Positions 37,431 to 51,600 of a DNA stretch of 64,000 nt are shown here, piece by piece (positions within the stretch are counted from its first letter, which is position 1; every line of letters begins with the position of its first letter). Made by a program: the position numbers and the translations under genes. This stretch comes from Mya arenaria (Eukaryota > Mollusca > Bivalvia > Myida > Myidae), in contig NC_069125.1 of assembly GCF_026914265.1 (NCBI RefSeq), forward strand, positions 74,277,546 to 74,341,545, in the 5' to 3' direction. The notes under the pieces were generated by a model. The model did not search any database, was not told where the DNA came from, and saw only the letters and a program-made list of their open reading frames with translations.

Positions 37431-38127
37431 TGTTGTATTTAAAAGTAGAGTGATTTGTAAAACACTGCCATCGCAAAATAATGCAGCCATTATGTGTAGT
37501 TTAAGATTATAACAAATGTGCCTTCTTGTATGTTTATGATTTCAATGATCGTTTAAGAGCTGTTCGACTATCATTGGGGGCCTATAAAACCTAGTTTTCT
37601 ACGATTAAATTGTATTAAGAACAGACGAAAAAAGACGTCTTTGTTTCAAATTTTGACCAACTATCTAAGTAGAATCCGTTTCAGATAAACTTTTTGAATT
37701 TTATGAAATGTTGACAGAAATTGCTACATTTTCAACACTGTTTTTTGCTCGCATCAAAACATATTCCACACGTAAAGTAATCAATTGTATTTAGACATGA
37801 CATCATACATCAGAATTACCCAATAAAATGAGAATAACTAAAACTATTAAGGCTGAAAAACTATGAAAGTAAAATAATGTAAAAATGTTCAATAGAGTGA
37901 AAAGATCGGAGTGATTTCAGTGTATCCGCGTTTAAAAGGGATAGTATTTAAATGATCATTTTATGGTTCCCGATCGTCATTTCACCATAACACCAATCGG
38001 TTGATACGGATCAGTATGAGTAATATATTCACTGAGGTTTTAAAAGCTTCCGTTTTGAATTTAGTTTGTCACATTAATCCTGGTATCACATTTGAATCAT
38101 TGAAAATATACGTTCAAGTCAAATAAA

Positions 38128-41100
38128 ATGGATGGATCAAATACCTTTGTATTTCTTGGAATATTGATTGGCTTAGTTTTGGGCAAGTATATTATAGATT
38201 AAGAAAAATAAACCATCTTTTTTACAAAATGTTGTTTAAAATTTGCTGTGTAACTGCTGCAAGGTTTACTTACAATCTGTAGAGCTCTCACGGCTTGTGA
38301 AAGGTACAACACACACTTACCTTCCTTCTGTACGTGTTTTCATTTGCGCGCATTTTAAAACACAAGAACTTGTCGAAACAAAAGTTTCGTATAAATTAAA
38401 ATTCGCGAGTTTAATGGATTAAAATGTATTTAAATACAACATCAAAGTTCCAAGCTATAAAGTTCGGTATAATTTAACAAATAGTAACCTTTTCGGACCT
38501 CGTTGCCGCTGAGTATGGTGAGCTCCTACCTCGTCCAAAAACGAACGGACCATTAGCGAGAGAGGCCCTCTGTGTTTTGTACTTTTTCTTATCATAATAT
38601 ATCTACGGCATTTGTAGAATAGACGTTGTTAAAGAAATCTCTCTTTAGGAGTCAAAGCCAAAAGGTTCTACGTTATGTTATGAGAGTAGCTGATAGAACC
38701 TCTTCGCTCTCACCCCTCCGAGTGCGGATCACGCAAATAGTTTTGCCCCGACAATATGTTTGACATTGTTAAGTCAATGCTGAACTGTAGCTTATCGGAT
38801 TTAAAAGTCAATTCATTAAATTAACAATAATACAAATCTAGAGAAAGTTTGATCCTTAAAATATTTTGATAAAAAATCGTTGAAAATGGTGACTGGAATA
38901 AAGCGAAAAAAAGACACATTACTCCATATTTGCTCTTTACAATGAGTTTTTTAATTTTATAATTATTAAGTTACAGAAAAGGTTTGATGGGATTTTTATA
39001 TATTCTTAATTATGGAATAATCAGAAATTTTCGATTACCATCTAGTCAAATACATCTAGATAATTCATAGCACATTTATGGGATCAATACTGTCAGAAAA
39101 TATCAACTTATCTGCGTTTTATGAAGAATTATGCAGAACTCAATGCTAGTTTTGCGAAGAAAAGTGGCATCAACGATAAATTGTTTTGAAAATACTTTTT
39201 TGATTCATTTTTTACTCCCATTACCATTCTTTACTTAATGATAACTAATGATATTGCCATATAATTATTTGCGCTCCCTGATTTCTTCAATATATTGATC
39301 AAGTCTTCAATACAGTGCCCACTCTAGTGCAATATGTATTTTCAAAGTTCTTTATTGGCACTATTATTAACAATTTTATCGATCTTGACACACTATTTAC
39401 ACAGAGACTTGAATGTATCATGCAGATCCCTACAGCTGCCCCTGGTTTACTTATAATAGTTGCCTGTGGCCTCAGCTGGGTAAAATCAGTCTTGATCCTG
39501 TAAATGAAAAAATACAACGTTTTATGGGCCGCTTATCACGCCATATGGGACACAATACAACTATTAATCATGATTTGTCGACGATATTTCAACATTCTAT
39601 AAAATCTAAAAACCCACTAGGGTTATATAATTGACAAGAGAAGAAACTCTCCAAAATACACGTTGTCATGAAAACGGTAAACGTCCAGTTAAAACATGAA
39701 TTTTATAGTTAATATACCAATCCTAAGCAAATCACTTTGTTCTGCGCAAAGAATAATCATTTTTACATCGAATTGACACAACAATCTTACCGGTTATTCC
39801 AAATTGTATCAGGAATCCGATTAAAAATATACACACTATCGCCAAATTTCGCCATACACAGGTCTTACCGACTAATTCTACTGCTGTTATGAGCGCCTGA
39901 ATGATCCCGATGGTATTATCGTATCGTCGGGATCATTTCGGAGCGATAGTTTATAATGTATAACCAATTTATAATGAGCACTTATTTCCAAAGGGGAGGA
40001 CGTTATTTCGTTTCATGGAAACATTAAGTGAGAAAAATGTTTCATGGCAAACAAAATGGCGGATTTAGAATCAAAAGTACCGAATCTGGTAATGATTACA
40101 AAAAACGTGTTGATTTTATCCACATCTTTTCATATTTTCTCGGCAGATATGGCATACCTGTGCATGTTGTAACTGTGCATGTATATATCCCTATTTTCCA
40201 AACTTCATGGTTATTTCACGACTTGACACGTTTCCAGGCCGATGTTTTGTACCTTAATCCCCCATTTTGTTTATTGCAGGCACATTACCCACATTTTGTT
40301 GAAATGCTATTTTGATTCTAAATCCGCCATTTTGTTTGCAATGAAACATTTTTCTCACTTAATGTTTGCATCAAACGAAATTACGCCCTTCCCCTTGTAT
40401 TTCTGGGTTTGAAGATCCTCTTGATTTTTTTTTATCTTGCTAAATGCAAGATGCAAAACCTTGATGTAGTGTCCGTGAAACTGGAGTGTCCGTGACACAT
40501 ATAAAAGTTTTTCCCCATCATTTTTTTCTTATTTTCATAAAACTTTTCTTTGGTATTCGAGGTTTATATGTAGTTGATAACAAGAAGTGCAATACACCGA
40601 GGGTCATTTTCCAGTATTATTTGTTTAAGGTTCACTAACTGATTACCAAAACAATACAAGCAGAATGTTTATCATTTTGAATTTCTTACAAATTTCTAAA
40701 GATAGAAATGAGAAATATTGCAGACGCAAACAATGGCCACGTCTGAAAAACCTGAAGCGTCTGACTAAAGTCACTTTATACTATGGCAAAGAGGATAGGA
40801 TACATAACTTCAAATGTAAAGTTAATACCATTGGAAGAAGCTCATGTTTTAACCCAGTGTGACAAAGCTACTCAAAATGCAATACAAATGGTGAGAGCTT
40901 TTATTTTCAAATTCATCACAAATAGGAGTCAAGTGAATTGAAAACTACCATATGCCTACTTTGTATTACAAGCCTGTCATTAACATTTCAAACGATATAA
41001 TTGCGTTTTAGTGAGCCGGAATGAGCGTAAATAAAGTCAAGGTATCCATCGTTAATACTCCACGTGACCAAAAAAAAATATTTTTCACTTTTGTCTGCAA

Positions 41101-44100
41101 TATAAACTGTATTCTGCACTTAAAACTTTGTGATTTTGTGTAAATTAAATCATTTATGGATATATTGCACTTTTAAATCGTTTGCCTTGTGAACGCACTA
41201 TTATGTGTTAAGACTGTTTTATTATTTATCCCTCTAGCTAAGCCTTTTTTATCGCAGTGGGTGTAGGTACCAGTAGAATCAGAGGCACTAAAGATGACTT
41301 GATCAGGGATTTGGATGGGTTGCTGGAAGGAGACGAAAAAAAGGCGGCAGATGAAGCCATTGGAGCCATCAGCCTTCAAGATAAAGACACCCTGGATCGG
41401 CTGGCGGCAATGCAGAGGGCCCAGGCGGACGTGAACGGCTCTTTAATTGGGGGCAGAAGGGCGGGTCATGCGGTAGAAGCACCAAAAAGGTATATTACAG
41501 GAGGGCCATAATGGCCATACATCGCTTACCTGAGTGAAATTTTTAAACCTTTATTTTTTTATGAGACTGATTGAGTTAATAGTTTATGACAGTGGAACAG
41601 TTTAACTATGATCGAGTATTGTCAAATACTGTAGTTGTCATAGTCATCCAAGCTAAACATCAAAAATTAGAAAGTTAGTCAGGAATATCCAAGCAAAATA
41701 TTGATATTTGCTTTCAAAACTGTACATCTGCTTTATTTATTGCTGTAGCTTCAAAAATACGAAAGTAGGTCAAAATGTCAGTATAAAGGTCATCCGAGGA
41801 CAACATTGATTTTTTTCAAAACTAAAGACATGGTCCAAATGCATTGCTGTAGCTTGAACAATAAAAAGAAGGTCAAAACGTCACAGGTAAGGTCATCTGA
41901 GAACAACATTGATATTTGTTTTCAAAACTATTCACATGTTCTAAATTTCATGCTGTAGCCTTGAAATAAGAAATCGGGTCAATAGCGGTGGGGTCAGCTT
42001 TGACCCAGGGGCATAATTTGAGAAAACTTCTTGGTAGAGGGTAATCATATGATGCTACATAATAATGTCTTGGCCATGTGGTTTGAAAAAATAAAAAAGA
42101 GTTAAAGATCTAGGAAACTTGTTAACCCCAAGGAGTGGGCAGTTCTGTTAACAGGGAAATAATTTGAACAAACTTGGTGGAGGACCGCTGATGCTACATA
42201 CACATGATCAAGGGGAATGGGACTAGCGGTTTCAGACAAGTACATTTTCATTTTGTTTCTTATATAAGTGTTAAGGAAACTTGTGAACCCCGGTGCGGAG
42301 ACAGATTGGACCTGAGGGAGCACGATTTAAACACACTTGATAGAGAACCAGTTTATGATGGAACATACAAAATATCAAGGATCTGAGTCTAGTTGTTTCA
42401 GCCAAGTAGATGTTCAAAGACTTACCTACATAAGTGTAAAGAAAATTTATGAATGATGTAGCCAGTTTTGTTCGTAGGGGCATCATTTGAACAAACTTGG
42501 TGAAGGGCTATTGTATAATGCTACATACAAACTATCAAGGCCGACCCTGGTCCTAGCGGATTCAGACAAGAAGATTGTCAAAGATTTTTCTTAAAGTGAC
42601 ACTCTTATTCAAAATCAATACATACACTTGTATAACAAACATAAATTTTGACTGATTAACCTTGAACTGCTTACTAAATAATGCATTTATAAAATATATT
42701 AATTACTGATAACAAGATTGTTAACATGCATTTAATAGCAAAATGCGCAAAAATATTAAATGATTGGTGAATGCTAAAAGATTAATTGTGGTCTACTATA
42801 GTCTCATAAAGTAGAAATAACGTATTTTATGCGCAATTTTCTTTCAAATTGAACTCGGTATCATTCACAAGAACCATTGTTTTCGACATTTATTCATCCT
42901 TTTTGGAATATTAAAACAATATTATCAATTGTGGTAAATCTGATTTTGGAGCAAGAGTGCATCTTTAAATAAGTCTATGGGAAGTCTCTGACCCCGGGGC
43001 ATAATTTGTCAAAACTTGGTGGAGAACCAATGTACAATGTTGCATTCAATATAGTGAGCGTCTGTGCCTAGCGTTTTTGAAAAGAAGGTTTTAAAGTTTT
43101 TCTTATATAAGTCTAACTTGTGACCGCCGGGTGGGGCCAGTTTTGACCCCAGGCGCACGATTTGATCTTGATAGAGGAATACTACATGATGTTACATACA
43201 TGTTGAGGGCCCAGCAGTTTCAAGGACAAGGATATTTTCAAAGATTATTCTATATGAGTATGTAAGAAAACTGTGACCCTGGGGCGGGGCAAGTGTTGAC
43301 CACAGGGGCATATGAGCAAACTTGGTAGAGATCCACTAGACAATGCAACACGCCACATATCTAAGCTCTAGGCCTAATGATTTCTGCCTAGAAGAAGTTA
43401 TTTCTTTCGGTTGCCATAGAAACCAGAGGTCTGCATGGAATTCAGGTGTTTGTACAAATTTGAATGGGCACCATCCAAGTAACATCCAAGTGAAGTTTCG
43501 ACAGACAAATGACGGACGACGGACGGTTGGCGACGGGACAAGCTCATCATGAGCACTTCGTGCTTCTCTTATTAATGTTAATAAAATGTTTGCACTTAAA
43601 CAACGAGTGAATGATCAACTTAAACATAAATGTCAGAGAACCTTTTCTCATAGCACTGGAAAAAGAAAATTGACAGCTCCTTCGTTTGCTATAATTTTGC
43701 GTAAAATACTAGAAAAACTCCGAAAATAAGCATAAAAGAAAAATTTGTTCGTGATCATAGAAAAACTATATTTTCACTTGTTGCTCCGCCACTGATTAAA
43801 ATATGTTATTCTATGACACTCGTGAAATTAAATACGATTTTACACTGAAATCATGTGCTAGTTCTTGGGCAAGGTTGAGGTCAAGTTCTGTGACGTCGGC
43901 GATGTAACGCCACCTATCCCGTGCATGTACACTGCATTCATATACGCTGTGTATTTTTACGTTATTTTACGTGGTATTTATACCAGAGCTTAGCAGTTAA
44001 CATTCGGATGTGTTTGAAATAGTTCGTGTCAAAATATAATATACTATTGCTTTGGAAACATTTGGGTGTAACACTTTGAAAAGTCTAAAATCTTCGTCCG

Positions 44101-47100
44101 ACATAGGTCTATCTGCCCACAGCAAAGTTTCTTTAGAACGCACGCATTGGTGTCTTGATGGTGTTTGTTCAGGGTGTAATTAAAGAATGTTACACAGTAC
44201 TATTACATTTTGTATATTTTTCTCAATCTATAACATAGTAATCTCCCTTGGCGAGCAGAAACAGTGAAATAATGCTTAATTGTTCGTTTTGTAATGTCAA
44301 AAGAGTCAATTCCAGGTTGTTTCGTCATAATGTATAATCTTTTTCAATTTATTCATAATAGTACATTGTGTTCACATAAACAAATACAATTTTTACAGTA
44401 TTATCAACAATTATGTCTTTCGAACACATGTACCTAATGTTTCATCATCGAAGAAAACAAAAACCTTTCATCGGTGATCTACGAGGGCTGTTCGTGGACA
44501 ACATCTTAATATGATAAGTATGTTTAGCTTGAGAAAATAAAATGTTACAGTCAAAACATACATTCAATTCCGCACTGGAAACAGGAACGCGTGTCAAAAT
44601 ACATTGAACATAAACTCTTTCATAGCAGCTTTACATTACAACAGTTAAAAACACCAACATATAAAGTCACGTAAAAATATTCTCCTATGCAGTTCATGCA
44701 CATGTTGATACGATCTACCCATATCATGCAAATGTCACGGTAACTTGTCATATGATGCAACTGTAAATCGTACGACCAGCACGAGTTCCTGTATATCAGT
44801 GAATCGTTGTCCATGTATATCCTCTCAGGGAGCAGAAAACAGCAAAGTCCATGGGAGTGCAATCTGGACTAGGGCGCGTGCTCCAACATATCAAAGCCAA
44901 GGAAATTAATAGTCATCAATGATTCGGTGGTTCTCTGTGAAGGTGCGTTGTCCTGGTGGTGCCTGATATCGTCGATATTCGCATGAGGCCGCTTCTTCCG
45001 GTAGGCGTTTAAGAAATCCCTGCGTAATACCTTAAAATATGAAACGCTTGTGCCTTTAAAACACATGACATCTGGGACATTTCGCTGAACCACGCTCCAT
45101 AAACTTCAGGGTCGTTTATAGTGTCATTCCTGTTGTAGCACAAGTTAAATAACGGAACGTTGTTCAGTCCTTAACGTCGTATCAATGAATTTTGCTGAGC
45201 GCGCTTACTTCCTCCGTGTGTTGTTAATATCGTTAGAATTTCAAACGTCAAGTTATGAAGTCACATTTCTGCTTAGCACGGATATGACGTCATGAAAATG
45301 CATTCAACATGCTCCGTACCGACTATACTTTCTTTAAAATTACAGAAATGTTTATATTTTTATACATTTTTCGGTGTTTTACCTTCAAATGAAATGTTTA
45401 TTTAAAATTATATGCATTTCATTAAATTTGTTGTTGATTAAATAACATTAAACGACTTATCCACGAACTTTACGAACAGCCCTCGTAGATGCATGTTTTT
45501 TTCTTCTATTTTTATCTCGTCGACTTGATGCTATGCATAAACCTTTTACTTGTCTTATTCTAACATAAGGCAAGTGAAAATTATCAATTAATTGACATGA
45601 TTTATACTAATTTGTATGCCTTTTTGAAGAAGATGGTCAATCGGTCCGCATAAGAACTGAACAACAGTTGATCTGAGACCACGGAACATCAGTGGTTGAT
45701 TGCCCTTGATCAAGAAATGACTCATTTCTGATGTGGTTCACTAGAACAAACTCTTAAGTTTTATTACAACGAACTGAAAGTACTGCAGAGAACAATTGGC
45801 AAGGTGAAACTTTACTCAAGCATGTTGCTAGAGATGTAGATTTAACTATTTCCAGGGTATGAAAATAATTTTCAAAGCTTATGAACTGTTGCATGATGTT
45901 ATTAACATATACATCGAGGCAAAAATGCCCATGAGTATGCAGCGTTTTAACAATGACGAACATAATAGCATAGTGAAGTACAGTTACTTTCTAAGCCTAG
46001 CCAATGCAGTTGTATAGCTAAATAAACATCTGACAAATAAGATTGAAGTTAAAAATCAGCCTAAAGTATGTATGATTTCGCTCTAGTGGATTCATTTAGC
46101 TCCGTCAGCCAGTTTTGAATAAAGACATCAGTAACTCGTTGTTTAACTGACAATATAGATTTATTATAATCCTCTACACCTTGTGAAATCCAAACATGGT
46201 TAAATTCCAAGGAGTGAAGTAAATGTCTTACTAAGTAAGCACACGATTTTAGGGTAATCATCTTAAACACTCTATATATTTATAAACACTATTTAAACAT
46301 AATAAATTATTTAATATTCTCCCTGTCAATAATCTTCAACCATATCGTATGACGCTTGTAGAACGTTTGGTTAACAAAGCTGTTCTTCCTAGTTCCTCAT
46401 ATACACAATTATTCTGGGTTTGTGCTTTAACTCCAAGTAAATATTTACAATAATTAAAATGTACTCTTTATATTGTAAACTTTTCGGTTATCCTAATACT
46501 TCTAAGCCATAGCTTAAGATCTGAGAAATTATTTTGTCAAACAAATCTAATATATGCTTTATGACAAAGTGGTGAATTTATTCAAACTATATTAAGTTTA
46601 AACATTGCGTTAAGAGCTTGTCCTGATAGTGTTTCAAAAGTGTCTGTAAAAAACCCACCTATTTTGAATAATACCTAAATATGTTAATTTAGAAACAATT
46701 TCTGACTCCTGGCCATTATACAAAAATCTAATTTACATATATATTATGTAATATCACTGTATATGTTTATCAACTGTAAATACGTTTTGCTCTTCATAAT
46801 TGGAGGAAATAAATAAATATATGTATGTTATACACAGGGCATATTATGACAAAGTGGTATTCGTCTTCTATATCGTTAGAGTTACACAAAATACAATTAC
46901 GATCAGCCCTTTCAATTCTATTACGTCCATATCTTCCTGTTTCAATATGTAATTTATGTGACGACAATCTTAGCTAAGACAAAGCCATTCTTATTTTTTT
47001 GGTAAAACATCTAGATAAAATTCAATTCCAAAGTGTTCCTTAAGGTATTTATAAGTACATATGGTATAACTGTCAGGTTGGAAATAATGTGAACCACGAT

Positions 47101-48665
47101 CATTTATTGACTTGAAGTATTCCAAAAACTTGTCACATTTGAGAGAACCAGTATTTTTACAACATTACCTTTAAGTAATCTCTAATATGATTTAGCATTA
47201 TGAGTTTTATCATTTTCAAACTATTTTTTTATCAAAAATAAACTTTTTCTTCCTGACAGTAGCTTTATACTCGTTTCTTGCATGTACCATATCAATTATT
47301 GACATATACCGATGATTATCGTGCTTTTGTCCGTTGGAAATTACACCTTTATCAGCGTCGGAGTCAACTATGTAAATAACCTTTGGCCTTTTACAATAAC
47401 TACAAGACTGTGGTGAATACCAACTAAGCTATAATAGGTTAAGTACTGCAGTAAATTGAATGTTGGCAACGCCATTTCTGAAAGGTTTATCGTCCCCAAA
47501 AACGATATAGTATACACTCATGAAATATTGGAGATTGCACTTCCAAAGAAGATTACCCGTACTGTTCGTTTTTATTTTGGTCAAAAGAAAAATGGTCGAG
47601 ATCACAACCAATATTGTATAGTAGGTTAACCTTAAACGGAAATGAACCATAGTGTATTAAGGATCAGTGGGTCAAAGGTCAAGATCACAGTTTGTAAGTG
47701 GTGTAAAAAGTGTAAATAGGTTGCACTTCACTAGCAGTTGCCCCGATATGGACTTGAAATCTATTAAAAAAAGGTCAAAGAATTTTCTTAAATGTACTTA
47801 TACTATATTTTGTCCTTAGTTTTCTGAACTCTTTGTGCAAGGATATAAGCGATGCATTCCCTTTAAAACAGATCTATTCGTTTTTTGGTCTCCAATTTAA
47901 ATCAATATTCCCTCTTCTATCTGGAGTCGAAAAGACCAAAAGCACACTCAACAGCATGAACGATTTTAAGCTGAAGAATTCGTCCGGCACATCTGAAACA
48001 AGATGCGCTTGTAATTGCTGATGGATTATGTGACTATTCCAAAGAAACATTAAAGCGGTAGTTTCTAACTGTGACTGTATAATTTGCAATAAACAAAAGC
48101 GAATCACCAAGAATAAAATCGCCAGAGCCGACCATATCTTTAAAGTATTTTCTCCATAATAATTATTTAAAATGCCACGGAAACGCTCTAACACTTTCTA
48201 AGTACCACGGTACAGTTCAGCCAGTTTCGATAACATTGGAATGAAAACGAAACACATCACCGAAAGCCATGCTCTGTAAGTGAAACACAAAATATCAGAT
48301 GTAATTGACACTTTTTCCAAATGTAACATGTAATGATATAGTTGATTTGATATGGGTACTTTTAAATTCCTAGAATAAGGCAATAATAATTATTAGATCG
48401 AATTAACTTTTTCACTTATCATTTTATTGTTGAAAATAGTATATTCCGTTGATAACTATATTGAATTTCATCCTCTCACATTTAAAAGTTAATCGTTTGA
48501 AAATATATGTTTGTCTGATATATGAAAAATGTATAAGATAAATATTATTTCTTGCATACCGGAACTGTTTCTTTCTATATTAGTATTTGAAATATGTATT
48601 ACTGATGGGCTGTAAGCTTATATTTAAACATCTATATATATATAGTTGTATCTATCCAACTATCT

Positions 48666-48699
<34 letters not shown>

Positions 48700-51600
48700 G
48701 TCCGTCCGTCCGTCCGTCCGTCCGTCTGTCTGTTTGTCTCTCTGTCTGTCTGATATTTAGATTCTGAAATATAGAATAAGTGTGAATTTTAGTGTGTGTC
48801 ATTGTTATTGACATTATTATCATGGTTACAGATCGTGCTGGTGGTGCGGGACTAGGGGGAAAAATTTCAAGCCAGCAAAACCAAAACATAAACCTATCAA
48901 GAGGGTATGGAATATATACTTTGCTGGTATTATTTAAAAGGATGTTCGCTGCTGATTGAGAATAAACTTATAAATGAAAATGTCAATCTTGCATAATAGA
49001 TAAAATTACATGTATCAATAAACCGTTCATGGTTGGACGAAAAGCAATTTTCCTAGACAAAGTAAAACGCAATATTGACCTGTCTTTTTATTGACCAGAA
49101 ACAGATAAGCATATGACGTCATAATAATGATTGAAAAAATAATCACTTTTAAAATGCCATATTGACCTGTCTGTTTAAAGACCGGAAATAATTTAGCATA
49201 TGACGTCATAATATATAATGCGGTATCATGTAATAAAAGTGATTTACTTATTAGCTGTAAAATATGCAGCTTATAAGTGAATAATTGTATAGTATTTGTT
49301 ACAGTGTATGGTTTGTCTTTAAACGTCAATTTTGCAATATTCCCCAGCGTGTTATTATAGTACGTCTTGTTTTTCTACATTTTTATAAGCTTTCAAACGG
49401 TACTTTTGGAGTACCAGTTGCTTTTATGATTGAGTGAAACCTTAAATTATAATGTTAAAATTCAGAAAATTTGAAAGTTCATTATGCTTCTAATTAATTA
49501 CCAGTGTTTGAAGTCGTTTCCTTTTTAAGATACTATTCTTCATTTAAGCTTTATGTTTAATGACGATATTCCTCCGTTTTCCTGTATAAATCACAAATTT
49601 CGTGTCGAAGTCGGTGGTTGGAGACAACACGCTGTAATACAAATTGTATTATCAGGGTGAGGAATCACATTACTTCCAAAATTTCAACTTGACGACATTT
49701 TGTAGAACGATGCAACGCTGAATTTTTAGCCAAGGATTGCATAATACAAATACAATCAAATCTAAATTTCACACATGTAGAAACAGATAATAGCACACTC
49801 TTTTATAGGCTTAGAAATATTTTCATACTTTTCCGTTGAAAAAGTTATTTAGAAATCAACGTCACTTGTTTGTTTAAATCGGTTGTGACACGTGGTGACC
49901 CTTATAAGAACCCATTTGAAGTCACGTGATTCCTCAACCTGGTTGCACGGAAACACTCATATACAAAAATATATTTCAGTTAAGTACCTGGAATCACGAT
50001 GACAATGAAGTTAGCAACGAAGTGGTCCAGAGAAACAACGTAGGCCTATACAAAATAATGGCCGTGCAAAGAAAGCCGCTTGACGCGCAAGCGGGTATAG
50101 ACAGACGTGGTCTCTCATCCTGGATGTACAAGACCAAAAACCAGTACGTTATCGTAGTTTTGACTACATGTTTCGTTTATTTTTGTTCTTATTTCCTAAT
50201 CAGCGATGTATTTATTTATTGTCTGTGGTTTTATTAACGTGAAAGTTTGAGTGAGAAAAAGACAACTTGTAACTAAGTTTCTGCTCTCTTTTTCCATTTA
50301 TTATGCTTTATTGAGTTGATTGTTGTTGTTTTTAATATCAGTACCGGTTTATTGTTTTTCATTTTATACGTAAATATATCTAAAATAACGTATATCACAA
50401 GTTTTTGAGCATTTGTTGTTAAAATCGGCTTAAGTGATAGGCCCGGGTGGTTTTCTATGTAATCGTTAATTGCGTTCAGTTATCAATTATTGTTTCCGTC
50501 TGCTTTGCTTGTATCCCTAAACAAGGTACATAAATGATTGTTATTCAATTCAATTCAATATTTTATTAGCACAAACATTCAAGTTCATCGCCTTTACTTC
50601 TGGCGGTAACATTAATTTACATACATGAGAAGAGCATGATATTATAATACACAGATTAATAACACTATTAGGATATTGATAATTCACGTAAAAATGTATT
50701 CCTGACGTACAACTCCATTCACTTATTTCATTGACCTCATGACCTTGACACACACACCTTAAGACTTATGACTGACCACTATATTTGTGGTGGATACTAG
50801 TTTTTTCTAACAAAAAACGAACAACATTTTGAGAAATACAAATACTGTATTTGCATAAGCATCTGGACAGTCAACTGAATTAAAAGAACGGGCACTGAAA
50901 AAATAATAATCTGATGGCCCTTATAAACTCTATACGTATGGTTAAAACAAACATTCATAAGTTTACAACAAACAACAATCGTTACAGTCCCAAACTCAAA
51001 GACACTGATAACCGTTCATGTATATCATCTTTGATATAACCATCCTTTGCACTTTCACTAACACACCGACCATGTCTTTTAAAGAGTCTGTCTTTAATAC
51101 CATTGTTTGCAGCAACAGTAGCACCACCCGATCTTAAAGAATGAAGGCAGTATTTACTCACATCGTTTACATGCGGCTATAAAGCCTCTAGAAAAACTTC
51201 TCTAAGATTGGTGTTAGACATTTTCTTATTTGCACTTCTAGTTTTGTAACCGTCTTTCGTTAAACATATATTGCAAAACAAATAATCGTTATCTGACAAT
51301 TTGCTCCAAAATATTAACTTTCTAACATTCTCGACTGGACACAACTTTGTATTTGTTTTGGCAATCATTACCCAAGCACCATCACGATATCTATCAGTCT
51401 TGCTCCCCTCCATAAATATAGCCATATATGAACATTGAAATACAATATCACACACATGAATGCTTAATAACTCAGAACTTCTCAAAAAAACCTGCGAAAG
51501 CTACCAAAAAAGCGCAAATAATACGCTGGCTTGTTTATACAATGTGTCGTATATACCATTTAAAATATTAATATCTATCGGTTCTTTCTTCTTTTTAGGC

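Larger units (their letters stand above)
31558..37537 (+). repeat. segmental tandem duplication, unit B
   Basis: Near-identical copy of 25573-31557. Differences seen include a shorter atcc tract, a deletion of about 24 bp near 36640 (relative to 30663) and about 28 bp extra near 37112. The left junction joins the locus-edge sequence to the middle of the LINE ('tttatga/cggaaattag'), making a chimeric open frame that is not a gene. Confidence 0.95.
48150..50433 (+). repeat. diverged third copy of the duplicated locus, left part
   Basis: Matches 25855-27785 (unit A) with many substitutions and indels, including the microsatellite site, the exon-like segment and flanks. It stops matching at 'gttaaaatcggctta' (50433) and resumes at 57196, bracketing a 6.8-kb insertion. 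Confidence 0.88.
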
